Assembly: GCA_965284645.1 (NCBI GenBank)
Contig: OZ260106.1
Span: 62,001 to 126,000 of the forward strand
Reading direction: 5' to 3'
Length of the DNA: 64,000 nucleotides
Source: JAIBAJ01 sp965284645
Lineage (GTDB): Bacteria; Bacteroidota; Bacteroidia; JAIBAJ01
The first letter of the stretch is position 1. Each line of letters begins with the position of its first letter. A program made the translations under genes and the position numbers. The notes beneath the pieces are model-generated. The model was given only the letters and a program-made list of their open reading frames with translations, was not told the DNA's origin and did not search any database. This document shows positions 26,521 through 35,207 of the stretch, piece by piece.

Positions 26521-26528
26521 TACCTTAG
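26521..26528 (+). promoter_or_regulatory. Candidate -7 box (TACCTTAG)
   Basis: It lies 25 bp before the ATG at 26554 and matches the local variant TAnnTTnG. Confidence 0.4.
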
Positions 26529-26553
26529 TTTCCTCCTTTCAAGCACTTCGCCA

Positions 26554-27411
26554 ATGAAATCCAACTTTATCCAATTGCCGTCTGGCATACGTTTGCATTA
26601 TCAGGAAGCCGGACAAGGCCCATTGCTGATTTTATTGCATGGTTTCCCTGATTTTTGGTATGGCTGGCGGCATCAAATTACCGCGCTTTCGGCTCATTTT
26701 AGAGTGGTTGCGCCCGATTTGCGAGGCTATAACCTGAGCGACAAACCGCGCAAAGTGAGCGATTACCGGATAGAGGCGCTGACCACCGATATTGATCAAT
26801 TGATTACCGCCTTGGGTGAATCGGATGCCTATTTGGTGGGTCACGATTGGGGAGGCGCCGTTGCTTGGGCCACCACTGGTTTTTACCCGAAAAAAATCAA
26901 GAAACTAGCCATTTTGAACATGCCTCATCCGATGGAAATGAAAAAAGCCTTGGTAGGTTTCAACTGGGCACAACTCAAACGCAGCTGGTACATTTTCTTC
27001 TTCCAATTGCCTTGGTTTCCAGAGCGTTTCATGCAAAAACCCGGCTTTTTTAAACGTACCTACAAGGCTTTATTAGCCAATCGAAAAGCCTATTCGTCGG
27101 AGGAAATGGCCGAATATGAAAAGGCATTTGCCAACGAAGGGGCTATTTTTGGCAGTTTGGCTTATTACCGGGCTGCTTTTCGAGGCGTTTTTGGGGCCAA
27201 AGCTATGGAAGTTCCACCGATACAATGCCCGGTGCTATTGCTTTGGGGCGAAAAAGACCAGGCTTTGGGCAAGGAGCTGACCATCCATACAAAAGACTAT
27301 TGCCAGAGCAGTTTTGAGGTGCATTACGACCCTGAAAGTGGCCATTTTATTCAGATGGACAATCCGGAATGGGTGAATGGACATTTGTTGCGGTATTTTC
27401 AGGAAAAATAG
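26554..27411 (+). CDS. Alpha/beta hydrolase, epoxide hydrolase-like
   Basis: 285 residues, no signal peptide, cytosolic. Motifs: oxyanion HGFPDFWYGWRHQ near residue 29 (HGxP), then VVAPDLRGYNLSDKP, nucleophile elbow GHDWGGAVAW with Asp as the nucleophile (residue about 100), LLLWGEKDQALG with the charge-relay Asp, and GHFIQMDNPEWV with the catalytic His. An Asp nucleophile with W next to it is the mark of epoxide hydrolases and haloalkane dehalogenases. The HGxP motif and cap-like segment (LANRKAYSSEEMAEYEKAF) favour epoxide hydrolase. The substrate is unknown. Confidence 0.82.
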   Translation: MKSNFIQLPSGIRLHYQEAGQGPLLILLHGFPDFWYGWRHQITALSAHFRVVAPDLRGYNLSDKPRKVSDYRIEALTTDIDQLITALGESDAYLVGHDWGGAVAWATTGFYPKKIKKLAILNMPHPMEMKKALVGFNWAQLKRSWYIFFFQLPWFPERFMQKPGFFKRTYKALLANRKAYSSEEMAEYEKAFANEGAIFGSLAYYRAAFRGVFGAKAMEVPPIQCPVLLLWGEKDQALGKELTIHTKDYCQSSFEVHYDPESGHFIQMDNPEWVNGHLLRYFQEK

Positions 27412-27506
27412 CTTGAAATACAAATAATGAAAATCGAACCAATTAAACCTTCAACTAAAGAAATGAAGTTAGCAATTTAAAAAAAACAACTTTAGAATCT
27501 CGAATC

Positions 27507-28559
27507 TTATTCAATATAAACTTGAAACAGCTGATTAACTTGTGTTGGTGCAGTTATCCAGTTTGGTGTTTCGATTCTAATTTGAATTTGGTCGCCAAGT
27601 GCCACATTTAAGGGACTTACTAAAAGGAAGTTATCAATTCTGGAAACCCCAGATAAATTCGCAGAACTAAGTCCATATGTTGTTGTTAAGGTACTTTCTG
27701 TATTTTGAGTTATATTCCTAACTTTGATTGTAATATTATCATTTGAAACACCAGCTAAAATTCCGGCTACCGCTGACATAACTTGAACACTACTTACTTG
27801 ACCAGCCTTGGGCACAATTGCTCTTCGAGAAGGTCGATCATTAAAGAGTGTTAGGGCGGGTGAATTCCAGAACATTCCAGTAACATAGGTTGAATTTATA
27901 GCTAAGTCGGTATTGGAATAACCTAAGGTAAGCACATAATTGCTCACCCCGCTTCCTGGAGAACCAGTTGGACCAGAAACACCAGTAGAGCCAGTTGGAC
28001 CTGTTATCCCGTTTGCCCCTGAAGGGCCAGTGGGGCCAGTGATTCCATCAACACCGGTAGAGCCAGTAATACCAGAAACACCGGAAGGACCAGTAGGACC
28101 GGAAGGACCAGTAGCACCAAGGCTACCCGTTTGGCCCGTAGGTCCAGGTATACCAGTAGGACCGGAAGGACCAGTAGCACCAAGGCTACCCGTTTGGCCC
28201 GTAGGTCCGGGTATACCAGTAGGACCAATCAATCCGTTGGCACCAGTAGGACCAGAAGGGCCTGTCGTTCCAACAACTCCATTATTTTGGCATAGGGATA
28301 ACCAATTAACACCATTGAAGTAATGGAAGCAACTATCATCTGTATCATAAACCAATAATCCATTAGCAGGATTTGCAATAGACAATCTTTGTAGGGCATT
28401 TAGGCGAGGTACTAATAGACCTTTGGTTTGAGAGCTAACATCGAGCGCAGCGCTGAGATCAGGGGAAGTTGTACCAATGCCAACATTACCTTGAGCATTA
28501 ATTTTAAACGGACAAGAGACTAGAAGATAAAAAAACAATATCAAAACTTGAATTTTCAT
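27507..28559 (-). CDS. Collagen-like repeat surface protein
   Basis: 350 residues. Signal peptide ending near KINAQG. The N-terminal domain NVGIGTTSPDLSAALDVSS, GLLVPRLNALQRL and YDTDDSCFHYFNGVNWLSLC is the common head of Bacteroidota structural or fibre-like proteins. About 35 Gly-X-Y triplets of the G-P-T / G-P-S kind follow (residues 98-205), then a C-terminal beta domain of 145 residues (NYVLTLGYSNTDLAINSTY...). Such Thr-rich collagen-like stretches form bacterial triple helices in surface fibres. It is 16 bp after the SprB-repeat adhesin gene on the same strand, so both are probably one surface-structure operon. Confidence 0.8.
   Translation of the reverse strand: MKIQVLILFFYLLVSCPFKINAQGNVGIGTTSPDLSAALDVSSQTKGLLVPRLNALQRLSIANPANGLLVYDTDDSCFHYFNGVNWLSLCQNNGVVGTTGPSGPTGANGLIGPTGIPGPTGQTGSLGATGPSGPTGIPGPTGQTGSLGATGPSGPTGPSGVSGITGSTGVDGITGPTGPSGANGITGPTGSTGVSGPTGSPGSGVSNYVLTLGYSNTDLAINSTYVTGMFWNSPALTLFNDRPSRRAIVPKAGQVSSVQVMSAVAGILAGVSNDNITIKVRNITQNTESTLTTTYGLSSANLSGVSRIDNFLLVSPLNVALGDQIQIRIETPNWITAPTQVNQLFQVYIE
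28096..28221 (-). repeat. 63-bp tandem duplication in collagen-like gene
   Basis: Two nearly identical 63-bp copies (28096-28158 and 28159-28221) encode 21 residues, seven Gly-X-Y triplets each, including GPTGQTGSLGATGPSGPTG. They differ by one visible base. This is a recent in-frame expansion and a probable length-variation site. Confidence 0.8.
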
Positions 28560-28575
28560 GATTATTACTTTAAGA

Positions 28576-31500
28576 TTAATACGATATTAGAATATGTCCC
28601 ATTTGGGATTTAGTGTCATTGGAATAAAAAGTAATGAGGGCAGAATAAACATATATTCCTTCTTGAACTAGCTGTCCATTATAAATGCCATCCCAACTAG
28701 GATTGGCATTGTCCAATCGAGCAACATATTCACCCCAACGGTTGAATATAATGCAATCAATTTGTTTCACACAGTAACCTGATATAAACCAGTTTTCATT
28801 TTTATTATCCTTGTTGGGTGTAAAGGTATTGGGGATATATACATCACCCATTCCATTTGGGAGTAACAATACAGAATCTGATAAAACACAACCATTTGAA
28901 TCAATTATTTGAATTTGGTACCATCCAGTGTCAAGATTAGAATAAGTTGAATCTATCATTTCTTGAATTCCTGAAAAAGAATAACTTAACGGAGATGTTC
29001 CTCCAACAACATTTAATACTGACAAACTGCCATTCGATGCATCACAATCAGGAGAAACCAAGCTGTAGGAAAGGGATTGGGGGCCAGAAGAAAAATCTTG
29101 CGTTACATTTTTTTGCAAGTTTAATTCACATCCACTTGAATCTTTAACCGTTATTGAATATAGTCCTTCGGGTAAATTATTAAATTGAGGATTAGAGGTA
29201 AAACCTTGACCATTCAATTGAAATTGATAGGGAGGCACTCCACCTAGAATGGCACCTATACTTATGGAACCATTTTCCGTTAAACAAATCATTGGAGATA
29301 TACTTACATCTGCAGAAGTAATTCCAGAAGAAGGCATAACAGAAATGGTCGTATCAAAAACACAATTATTTGAATCTTTTATAGAAATAGCATATGATCC
29401 TTGGTCAAGAATTGTAAAAGATGAATTTGAGGAAAAGGGCAAATTATCAAAACTAAATAAATATGGTGAAACTCCACCGAACACATTGCCAAGAATAACT
29501 GATCCATTAGCTTGCCCGCATAATGTATTTGTTACCAAAATTTCCACTCCATTTGGGGCATCTGATGACGAAAGATTTATAGTTGGGGCGATAAAAATAC
29601 AGCCAGAAGCATCACTTACCTCAAGGCTATAGGTTCCTGCAGGCAAATCAGAAAAGCTTGTAACAGGTTGAAATCCAATTCCATTAAAATTATACACAAA
29701 GGGAGCTACACCTCCAGACACTAGACCCAAATCGACAGAACCATTTGATTGTCCGCATAAAGGATCAATAACATTAACCACTATTCCAGAAGGGCCATTT
29801 GAGGTATTTAAGGTAATGGAGGGGGCATTATACACACAACCTAAAGCATCGACAACTACTAAGGAATAAGTTCCAGCTGACAAGTTCGAATAATTAATGT
29901 TTGACGAAGGACCTTGGTTGTTAAAATTATAATTAAATGGCGGGGTTCCACCCGATACATTTCCTAAATTTACCGAGCCATTTGTTTGATTGCAAGATGG
30001 ATCAGTTGAAAAAACAGAAATAGTGTTGGGGCCAGCAGACGTGGTAATATTAATTGAAGGAGCAACAAATACGCATCCAATATTATCTTGAACCTGCAAA
30101 GTATAAGTGCCTGCCATTAGACCAGTATAATTAGTAACCGAAGAAAACCCAAGGTTATTAAAATTATAGGAATAGGGTGCTGTACCACCTGTTACCGTGG
30201 AAAGGTCAACAACACCATTGGACTGAGAACAAGTCGAATTTGTAACATTAACTACAATTGCAGAAGGAGCATTTGTGTTTGTAAGAACAACAGAAGAAGC
30301 TAAAAAAAGACATCCATTCGAATCCTTCACTTCCAAACCATAACTACCTGCATTAAGGTTAGCATAGGTAGTCACTCCTGAAAAGCCTTGATTATTAAAA
30401 TTATAGGTATAAGGCGCCGTACCACCAGTTACCGTGCCAATAATTACTGCCCCATCTGCTAATCCGCATGAAGGATTCGTGGTGGTAACTGCAATAGCGG
30501 AAGGTCCATTTGGAGTTACTAATGTCACAATGGGTGCAACAAAAACACAACCTGCAGCATCCTTTACCTCCAATGTGTAACTTCCACCACTTAGATTTGA
30601 AAATACAGTTGTTCCCGAAAATCCAAGGCCATCAAAATTATAGGTATAAGGGGCTGTTCCACCCGTTACTACACCCAATGATATGACACCATCAGATTGT
30701 CCACAGGAAGGGTTGGTAGGCGTAACAAGAACCCCAGTTGGACCGGAATTATTGGTTAATAAAATATCTGGAGCGGAAAATGTGCAACCTAATGCATCAC
30801 TAATTTCTAAAGAAAAACTTCCTGCACCCAAATTTGAAAAGCTTGTATTGGTGCCAAATCCTAAATTATTGAAATTATAGGTGTATGGTGATGTACCGCC
30901 TGTTACTTGTCCTAAAATTACGCTTCCATTCGACTGCCCACAAGTAGGATTTGTAGAGTTAAATAAGATATTAGATGGACTTGGGCTACTAGTTAAAATA
31001 ATATTGGGTGCTGAATATACACAACCCGTTGCATCTTTAACTAACAAGGAATAAACTCCACCAGGAAGATTCGAAAAATTAGAGGTGGATGAATAACCCA
31101 AATTATCAAAATTATAGGTAAAGGGTGGAGTTCCACCAGTTACTGCACCAATTGAAACAGAACCATTACCTTGACCACAAGTAGAATTAACTGTTGAAAC
31201 AGCAACCGAAGTAGGGCCTGAAGTACTTGTCAAATTAATGATTGTATCTACTGTACACCCATTAAGTGTAACTGAAATCTGATATGCACCTGCTGCCAAA
31301 TTAGTAGCAACATTTGATGTTGACACATTCGGCGTCCAACTATAAGAGTACGAACCCATTGTGGAAGGAGTAATCGTTATAGAACCATTTGCAGAATTAC
31401 AAGATGGGGCACTTGTAATAATATTAAGCAAAAAAGGAGTTGAAACAATGCAAGCACCATTACATCCGTTTATTGTTCCAGCTACATTTCGAACCCATGT

Positions 31501-32217
31501 AGAGCCCCCATCAGTTTGCCTAGCAGTAGAAAAGCCATTTCCAGATGCCTGACCAGCATATTCAGCAAAACTTAAAGGCAAATTAGCTGGCCCCGATAAG
31601 GAATTAACTAACTGACAGCCACCGGTTCCTGCAGGAATTCGGGTAGGATTCGTGTTAATATCTGTATCAGTCCCCCATTTATTTGCCTCTCCAGCATTGA
31701 TTGTCCAATACACCGCATCAATAGCAGCACCACTAGAATTATACAACATCATATACCCGTCACCATTGGGCATGTACCACCTCCCTGCTGGATTAATATT
31801 TAGATTCGCTGTACCACAATAGTTATTTAGAACAAAAGTTGCCCCCGAGTTAGTTCCACCAATTGAAACAAAACCAAGAGGCGGAATTATAGTGCCTTGC
31901 GGAAACCTAAAGGCACCATGAGCCGCAGCGGAAGTCCCAGCAATATTACATCCAACAATATAACAACTAATATCTGCAACATTACAGGGATCTGTATTGT
32001 AAAGCTCAATATACTCTGCTCCATTATTCGGAGTACAATCAGCCAAATTTTGCGGATTTGTTCCAGTTGTGCTGCCCGCTGGCTGCATATGCACCTCGTT
32101 TATTACTACCTGAGAAAGACCAATAAACCAGGTGTGAACTATCAAAGTTAGAATCAATAAACACTTTCTACCCTGAACGATCCAAAATAGAAAAATATTA
32201 AACATGTGATTTACCAT
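28576..32217 (-). CDS. Giant SprB-repeat adhesin with lamin-tail domain and T9SS type B tail
   Basis: 1213 residues. The signal region is LLILTLIVHTWFIGLSQ. A lamin-tail (LTD) domain occupies about 36-250 (VVINEVHMQPAGS, NGAEYIELYNTDPC, GTIIPPLGFVSIGG). About eleven SprB repeats follow (260-1130), each near 80 residues, with the pattern C.(Q).NGSV.LG.V.GGT.PY.YNF..LGF...FSNL.AG.Y.LEV.D..GC.F.AP. The C-terminal domain YIPNTFTPNKDNKNENWF, CIIFNRWGEYVARLD and WDGIYNG is the CHU_C type B T9SS signal. SprB in Flavobacterium is the gliding adhesin; a similar surface adhesin role is inferred. It sits with a collagen-like protein in one operon. It is AT-richer than its neighbours. Confidence 0.88.
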   Translation of the reverse strand: MVNHMFNIFLFWIVQGRKCLLILTLIVHTWFIGLSQVVINEVHMQPAGSTTGTNPQNLADCTPNNGAEYIELYNTDPCNVADISCYIVGCNIAGTSAAAHGAFRFPQGTIIPPLGFVSIGGTNSGATFVLNNYCGTANLNINPAGRWYMPNGDGYMMLYNSSGAAIDAVYWTINAGEANKWGTDTDINTNPTRIPAGTGGCQLVNSLSGPANLPLSFAEYAGQASGNGFSTARQTDGGSTWVRNVAGTINGCNGACIVSTPFLLNIITSAPSCNSANGSITITPSTMGSYSYSWTPNVSTSNVATNLAAGAYQISVTLNGCTVDTIINLTSTSGPTSVAVSTVNSTCGQGNGSVSIGAVTGGTPPFTYNFDNLGYSSTSNFSNLPGGVYSLLVKDATGCVYSAPNIILTSSPSPSNILFNSTNPTCGQSNGSVILGQVTGGTSPYTYNFNNLGFGTNTSFSNLGAGSFSLEISDALGCTFSAPDILLTNNSGPTGVLVTPTNPSCGQSDGVISLGVVTGGTAPYTYNFDGLGFSGTTVFSNLSGGSYTLEVKDAAGCVFVAPIVTLVTPNGPSAIAVTTTNPSCGLADGAVIIGTVTGGTAPYTYNFNNQGFSGVTTYANLNAGSYGLEVKDSNGCLFLASSVVLTNTNAPSAIVVNVTNSTCSQSNGVVDLSTVTGGTAPYSYNFNNLGFSSVTNYTGLMAGTYTLQVQDNIGCVFVAPSINITTSAGPNTISVFSTDPSCNQTNGSVNLGNVSGGTPPFNYNFNNQGPSSNINYSNLSAGTYSLVVVDALGCVYNAPSITLNTSNGPSGIVVNVIDPLCGQSNGSVDLGLVSGGVAPFVYNFNGIGFQPVTSFSDLPAGTYSLEVSDASGCIFIAPTINLSSSDAPNGVEILVTNTLCGQANGSVILGNVFGGVSPYLFSFDNLPFSSNSSFTILDQGSYAISIKDSNNCVFDTTISVMPSSGITSADVSISPMICLTENGSISIGAILGGVPPYQFQLNGQGFTSNPQFNNLPEGLYSITVKDSSGCELNLQKNVTQDFSSGPQSLSYSLVSPDCDASNGSLSVLNVVGGTSPLSYSFSGIQEMIDSTYSNLDTGWYQIQIIDSNGCVLSDSVLLLPNGMGDVYIPNTFTPNKDNKNENWFISGYCVKQIDCIIFNRWGEYVARLDNANPSWDGIYNGQLVQEGIYVYSALITFYSNDTKSQMGHILISY

Positions 32218-32482
32218 TAAAGAATGCCAAATTCAATAGAAAAAATAACAATCAAAAAAGCAGCAAAGAACTTACACCCTTAAACCTCAAAACCTATTTT
32301 TACTAGGACATTCAAAGGAATAAACAATACAAGAGTCGTGCAATTTTACTTTTCAGAACCCTAAATTACTTTCTAGAAATATTCAATTAAAACTAAATTC
32401 AGAACTTTGCCCTATCGATTCCAGATATATAAAAACTGAGAAACGTATCGCAACATGCTGATATTCTTTTATTTATAAAAAC

Positions 32483-33862
32483 CTAAAGTATTCTATAAAG
32501 TAAATAAGTATGGAGGCAGGAAGAATTAGCAGGTAGTACAATGTCTTTATTTCTCTTTCTAACCAATTGCTTAATAAGTCCCAAAAAAATCAAGGTAGAT
32601 TGATTTATTATTTTTCGCTCAGGATTAGATTTAACCTGACGCTCAGTTGCCCTAACCATTGAATAAAAAGACGGCCAATCCGACGTTTTGGCATAAACAA
32701 TTATCAAAAACAAGCGAGAGAACTGCTCTACAAAATAATCTTCAATTTGTAACAATTGAACAAATAGCTTCTTTGCTTTAAAATAGTCATTTTCATCAAA
32801 CAACATAACAGCATTAATAAATTTCTTTAAATAGGATGCATGATGCTTAAAACAAAGCGAATTCTCAACCATAGCAGCCTTCGCCAACTCTATCTCGCTT
32901 TTTATTACCAATAATATAACGAAGTAAAAAACAGTATAATTATCTACAAAATCCGTTTTTTTATTAATGGCATTAACACGATCAGCAGCAACAAGCAAAT
33001 CCGAAATCGATGCTCCTGAATAAAATCCAAGCACTAATTTTAAATACAAATATTTTCTATACAAAACTTCAACTTTCACAAGATCTTCTATTTGACAAAA
33101 GTAGGTCTCCGTAAGCCTTGAAAATTTTTCAAACTCATCCGTTCCAAAACTTAAACGCATTTGGGAAATCCTATAACCTATAACCAAATCAGAATTATCT
33201 ACTTGTCCAACATAGAAATTTATTTCTTCTAATAATTGAATATTTGATTTCTCACCTATCGTATTATTATCCAAATATAAATTACTAATGTTATTATAAT
33301 AATCAACTTTAACTTTATGAAATTGAGCATCCATTGACATATTTAAAATTTCATTAAACTGTAACCCTCGTCTATAACTAGCCTTCGTCCCTTTTAAATA
33401 TTCATGAGAAATTAAACTAGGCAACAACTTTAACAAATCCTCCTTAGAACCATTTACAGATACCAGCTTATAGGCTTTTTCAAAGTAATAAGAACTTAAG
33501 TAAAAATTTCCCCTTTTTTTATATAAATTTCCTAAACTAATACTCCTAGTCATTTCCACATTCTCTGAACTCTCAAATAGAACCTTCTCTATTCTATTAC
33601 AAAAATAATCGGTCAACCTCCTTATCGTATGTAAAACCTGTTCAGTTTCCCGATTTCTATAAAACCTTTTACATTTTTCTTTGAATAATATTAAAAAATT
33701 CTCATAAACCAAATGCCGCCCTTTAACTAATGATTCTAATATTTTTAATCGCTTATCTTTATGCTTGCTACATATCCAAAGTATCTCTTTCGCTTCCGAT
33801 GCGCTTATCTCCTTAAGGAGCTCAAATAACCTCTTTGAAACCATTCTAGTCCAAAGAAACAA
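32483..33862 (-). CDS. TPR-like helical protein, unknown function
   Basis: 459 residues, all-helical, no signal peptide. The N-terminal segment KRLFELLKEISASEAKEILW resembles the opening of a Bacteroidota group (RLFxLLKxLSxSE) of uncharacterised TPR proteins. SLGNLYKKRGNFYLSSYYFE and EILNMSMDAQF-type helix pairs follow. Base composition is low in GC, and the codons differ from the flanking metabolic genes, which could indicate recent acquisition or simply relaxed surface-locus composition. It lies upstream of the SprB adhesin on the same strand, with a 265-bp AT-rich gap in which I see no other feature. A link to the adhesin is a guess. Confidence 0.55.
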   Translation of the reverse strand: MFLWTRMVSKRLFELLKEISASEAKEILWICSKHKDKRLKILESLVKGRHLVYENFLILFKEKCKRFYRNRETEQVLHTIRRLTDYFCNRIEKVLFESSENVEMTRSISLGNLYKKRGNFYLSSYYFEKAYKLVSVNGSKEDLLKLLPSLISHEYLKGTKASYRRGLQFNEILNMSMDAQFHKVKVDYYNNISNLYLDNNTIGEKSNIQLLEEINFYVGQVDNSDLVIGYRISQMRLSFGTDEFEKFSRLTETYFCQIEDLVKVEVLYRKYLYLKLVLGFYSGASISDLLVAADRVNAINKKTDFVDNYTVFYFVILLVIKSEIELAKAAMVENSLCFKHHASYLKKFINAVMLFDENDYFKAKKLFVQLLQIEDYFVEQFSRLFLIIVYAKTSDWPSFYSMVRATERQVKSNPERKIINQSTLIFLGLIKQLVRKRNKDIVLPANSSCLHTYLLYRIL

Positions 33863-33960
33863 ACTTATTTTAAAATAAAATACACTTTCTTGTAACCCAA
33901 AAACAACTTACTTTTTCATCAATTGAATTTTACTTGTTCTAGAAGATCATGCATAACTAA

Positions 33961-34108
33961 TTTGGCGGGCCCCTACCGCCTTTAAACATTTGTGCTCGAT
34001 AACCAATAGCAGCAATAGGCGGTAGGGCCAGGCTTTCGGCGGTAGTCCTCGGTCTGCTCCGTGCCTCCGCATCCCTGTGGGCTACACTGCCTCTATCCTT
34101 GCCCGAGA
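33961..34108 (-). repeat. Family A structured repeat, copy 5 (type I, reverse)
   Basis: P1: CGGGC 33966 / GCCCG 34101. P3: CCCTACCGCC 33971 / GGCGGTAGGG 34018, ten perfect pairs with a sequence unlike the other copies. P2 in element orientation is GTAG/CTAC. It lies between divergent genes, 127 bp before the ATG of the next one. Confidence 0.85.
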
Positions 34109-34234
34109 CCTCCGTGCCCGGTAGTTGGCAAAGTACAACCTTCGCATTTCAATTTCACTTTTGGTCATTTTACAAAAACCTCATTTACGGGAAAGTTTAA
34201 AAAAAAATTACCGACCTTCGTTGCCCCTCGATGC

Positions 34235-35032
34235 ATGTATAAATTCCTCCTTGCTTGCTTGCTATTCCTTAGTGTGAACAAAGGCTTCACGCAATCCTAT
34301 GTGGAAGAAAATGGAGGCCCTACCTGTCCGGAACTTGGCATAAAAGTTATCCGAGCCGACTCCACCTTACAGGAAACCGGCTGGATTGTATTGGAAGGGG
34401 CTCGATATAGCCAAGATGTGCTGCTGGGTTTGGTAATAAAACACCCGATTTATCTGCAATCCGGTTCTGAAAAAGTGAACTTGAAACTGATGGAAACCTT
34501 GCTGGGAGATGTGTACACAACCCAAGTTGTATTAAAACCATTCAAAAAGCTCGATGTAGGCAAAACCTACGAATTGGTTATTGATAATACTCCGCTGAAT
34601 GTCAATCCTTTTCACAACCAAGTATGGCCTCGATTTACGGTTGTTCCGTCTACCAAAACCGAGGAAATGATATGGACCAAGCTACCCAAACAATTGGATT
34701 ATCGCTATTTCCAACCCCAGTGCACCACGGATATTTTCTTTCCTTGTAAAAACCAAGAAGCCATTGGATTTAGCTTACCTATTGACTATCCGGCAGGCAG
34801 TCTCATTCGGGCAAGCATCGAAAACATCCAAACAGGCAAGAAAACCATTCTGTATGTACTTCCCAAAGATAGGGAGGTGGAACTGGGGCATACGGAATGT
34901 TCTGGTGGATTTGAATTTGGCCGTGACCAAGGCTTTTATGGCCGTTTTGAATGGCTACTTCCCAATGGAAAAACCTTGGATTGGAAAGGAGAAGCATTCA
35001 AATTCCACACCTATTCAGAGGCCGAAAAATAA
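34235..35032 (+). CDS. Secreted protein of unknown function
   Basis: 265 residues from ATG 34235, which gives a good signal peptide (MYKFLLACLLFLSVNKGFT, then QS). A longer open frame begins at 34061 inside the family A repeat; that part has no coding character and I rejected it. Visible in the mature chain: a first beta domain with RADSTLQETGWIVLEGARYS, LKPFKKLDVGKTYELVI and a second with PQCTTDIFFPCKNQEAIGFS, EVELGHTECSGGFEFGRDQG. Four Cys suggest disulfides outside the inner membrane. The family is not recognised. Confidence 0.6.
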   Translation: MYKFLLACLLFLSVNKGFTQSYVEENGGPTCPELGIKVIRADSTLQETGWIVLEGARYSQDVLLGLVIKHPIYLQSGSEKVNLKLMETLLGDVYTTQVVLKPFKKLDVGKTYELVIDNTPLNVNPFHNQVWPRFTVVPSTKTEEMIWTKLPKQLDYRYFQPQCTTDIFFPCKNQEAIGFSLPIDYPAGSLIRASIENIQTGKKTILYVLPKDREVELGHTECSGGFEFGRDQGFYGRFEWLLPNGKTLDWKGEAFKFHTYSEAEK

Positions 35033-35207
35033 GCTAGCCTAGGGAATTGGACAAAGGAACCTAATTTATTAGAGGCTACTTTTGCCCCCTTCCCTACCTA
35101 CTTTATAGGATACTCATCGAAAAAACTTCTATTTCAGGCTTTGGAATGCATTTCATTCCATCTGTTTTTTATACTTGTGCATCTTTTTTGGCTTAAAAAT
35201 TTTAGCA

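Noticed and set aside
27940..28323. Open frame antisense to the collagen-like gene
   Set aside because: It is the mirror of Gly-X-Y repeats (Pro/Gly/Val-rich) with no start signals; a shadow frame.
27507..28559. Phage tail-fibre gene
   Set aside because: The N-terminal head resembles some fibre-like proteins, but there are no phage genes and it has a signal peptide.
34061..34234. N-terminal extension of the secreted protein at 34235
   Set aside because: It runs through a family A repeat and is Pro/Cys-rich without coding pattern; the signal peptide begins at 34235.
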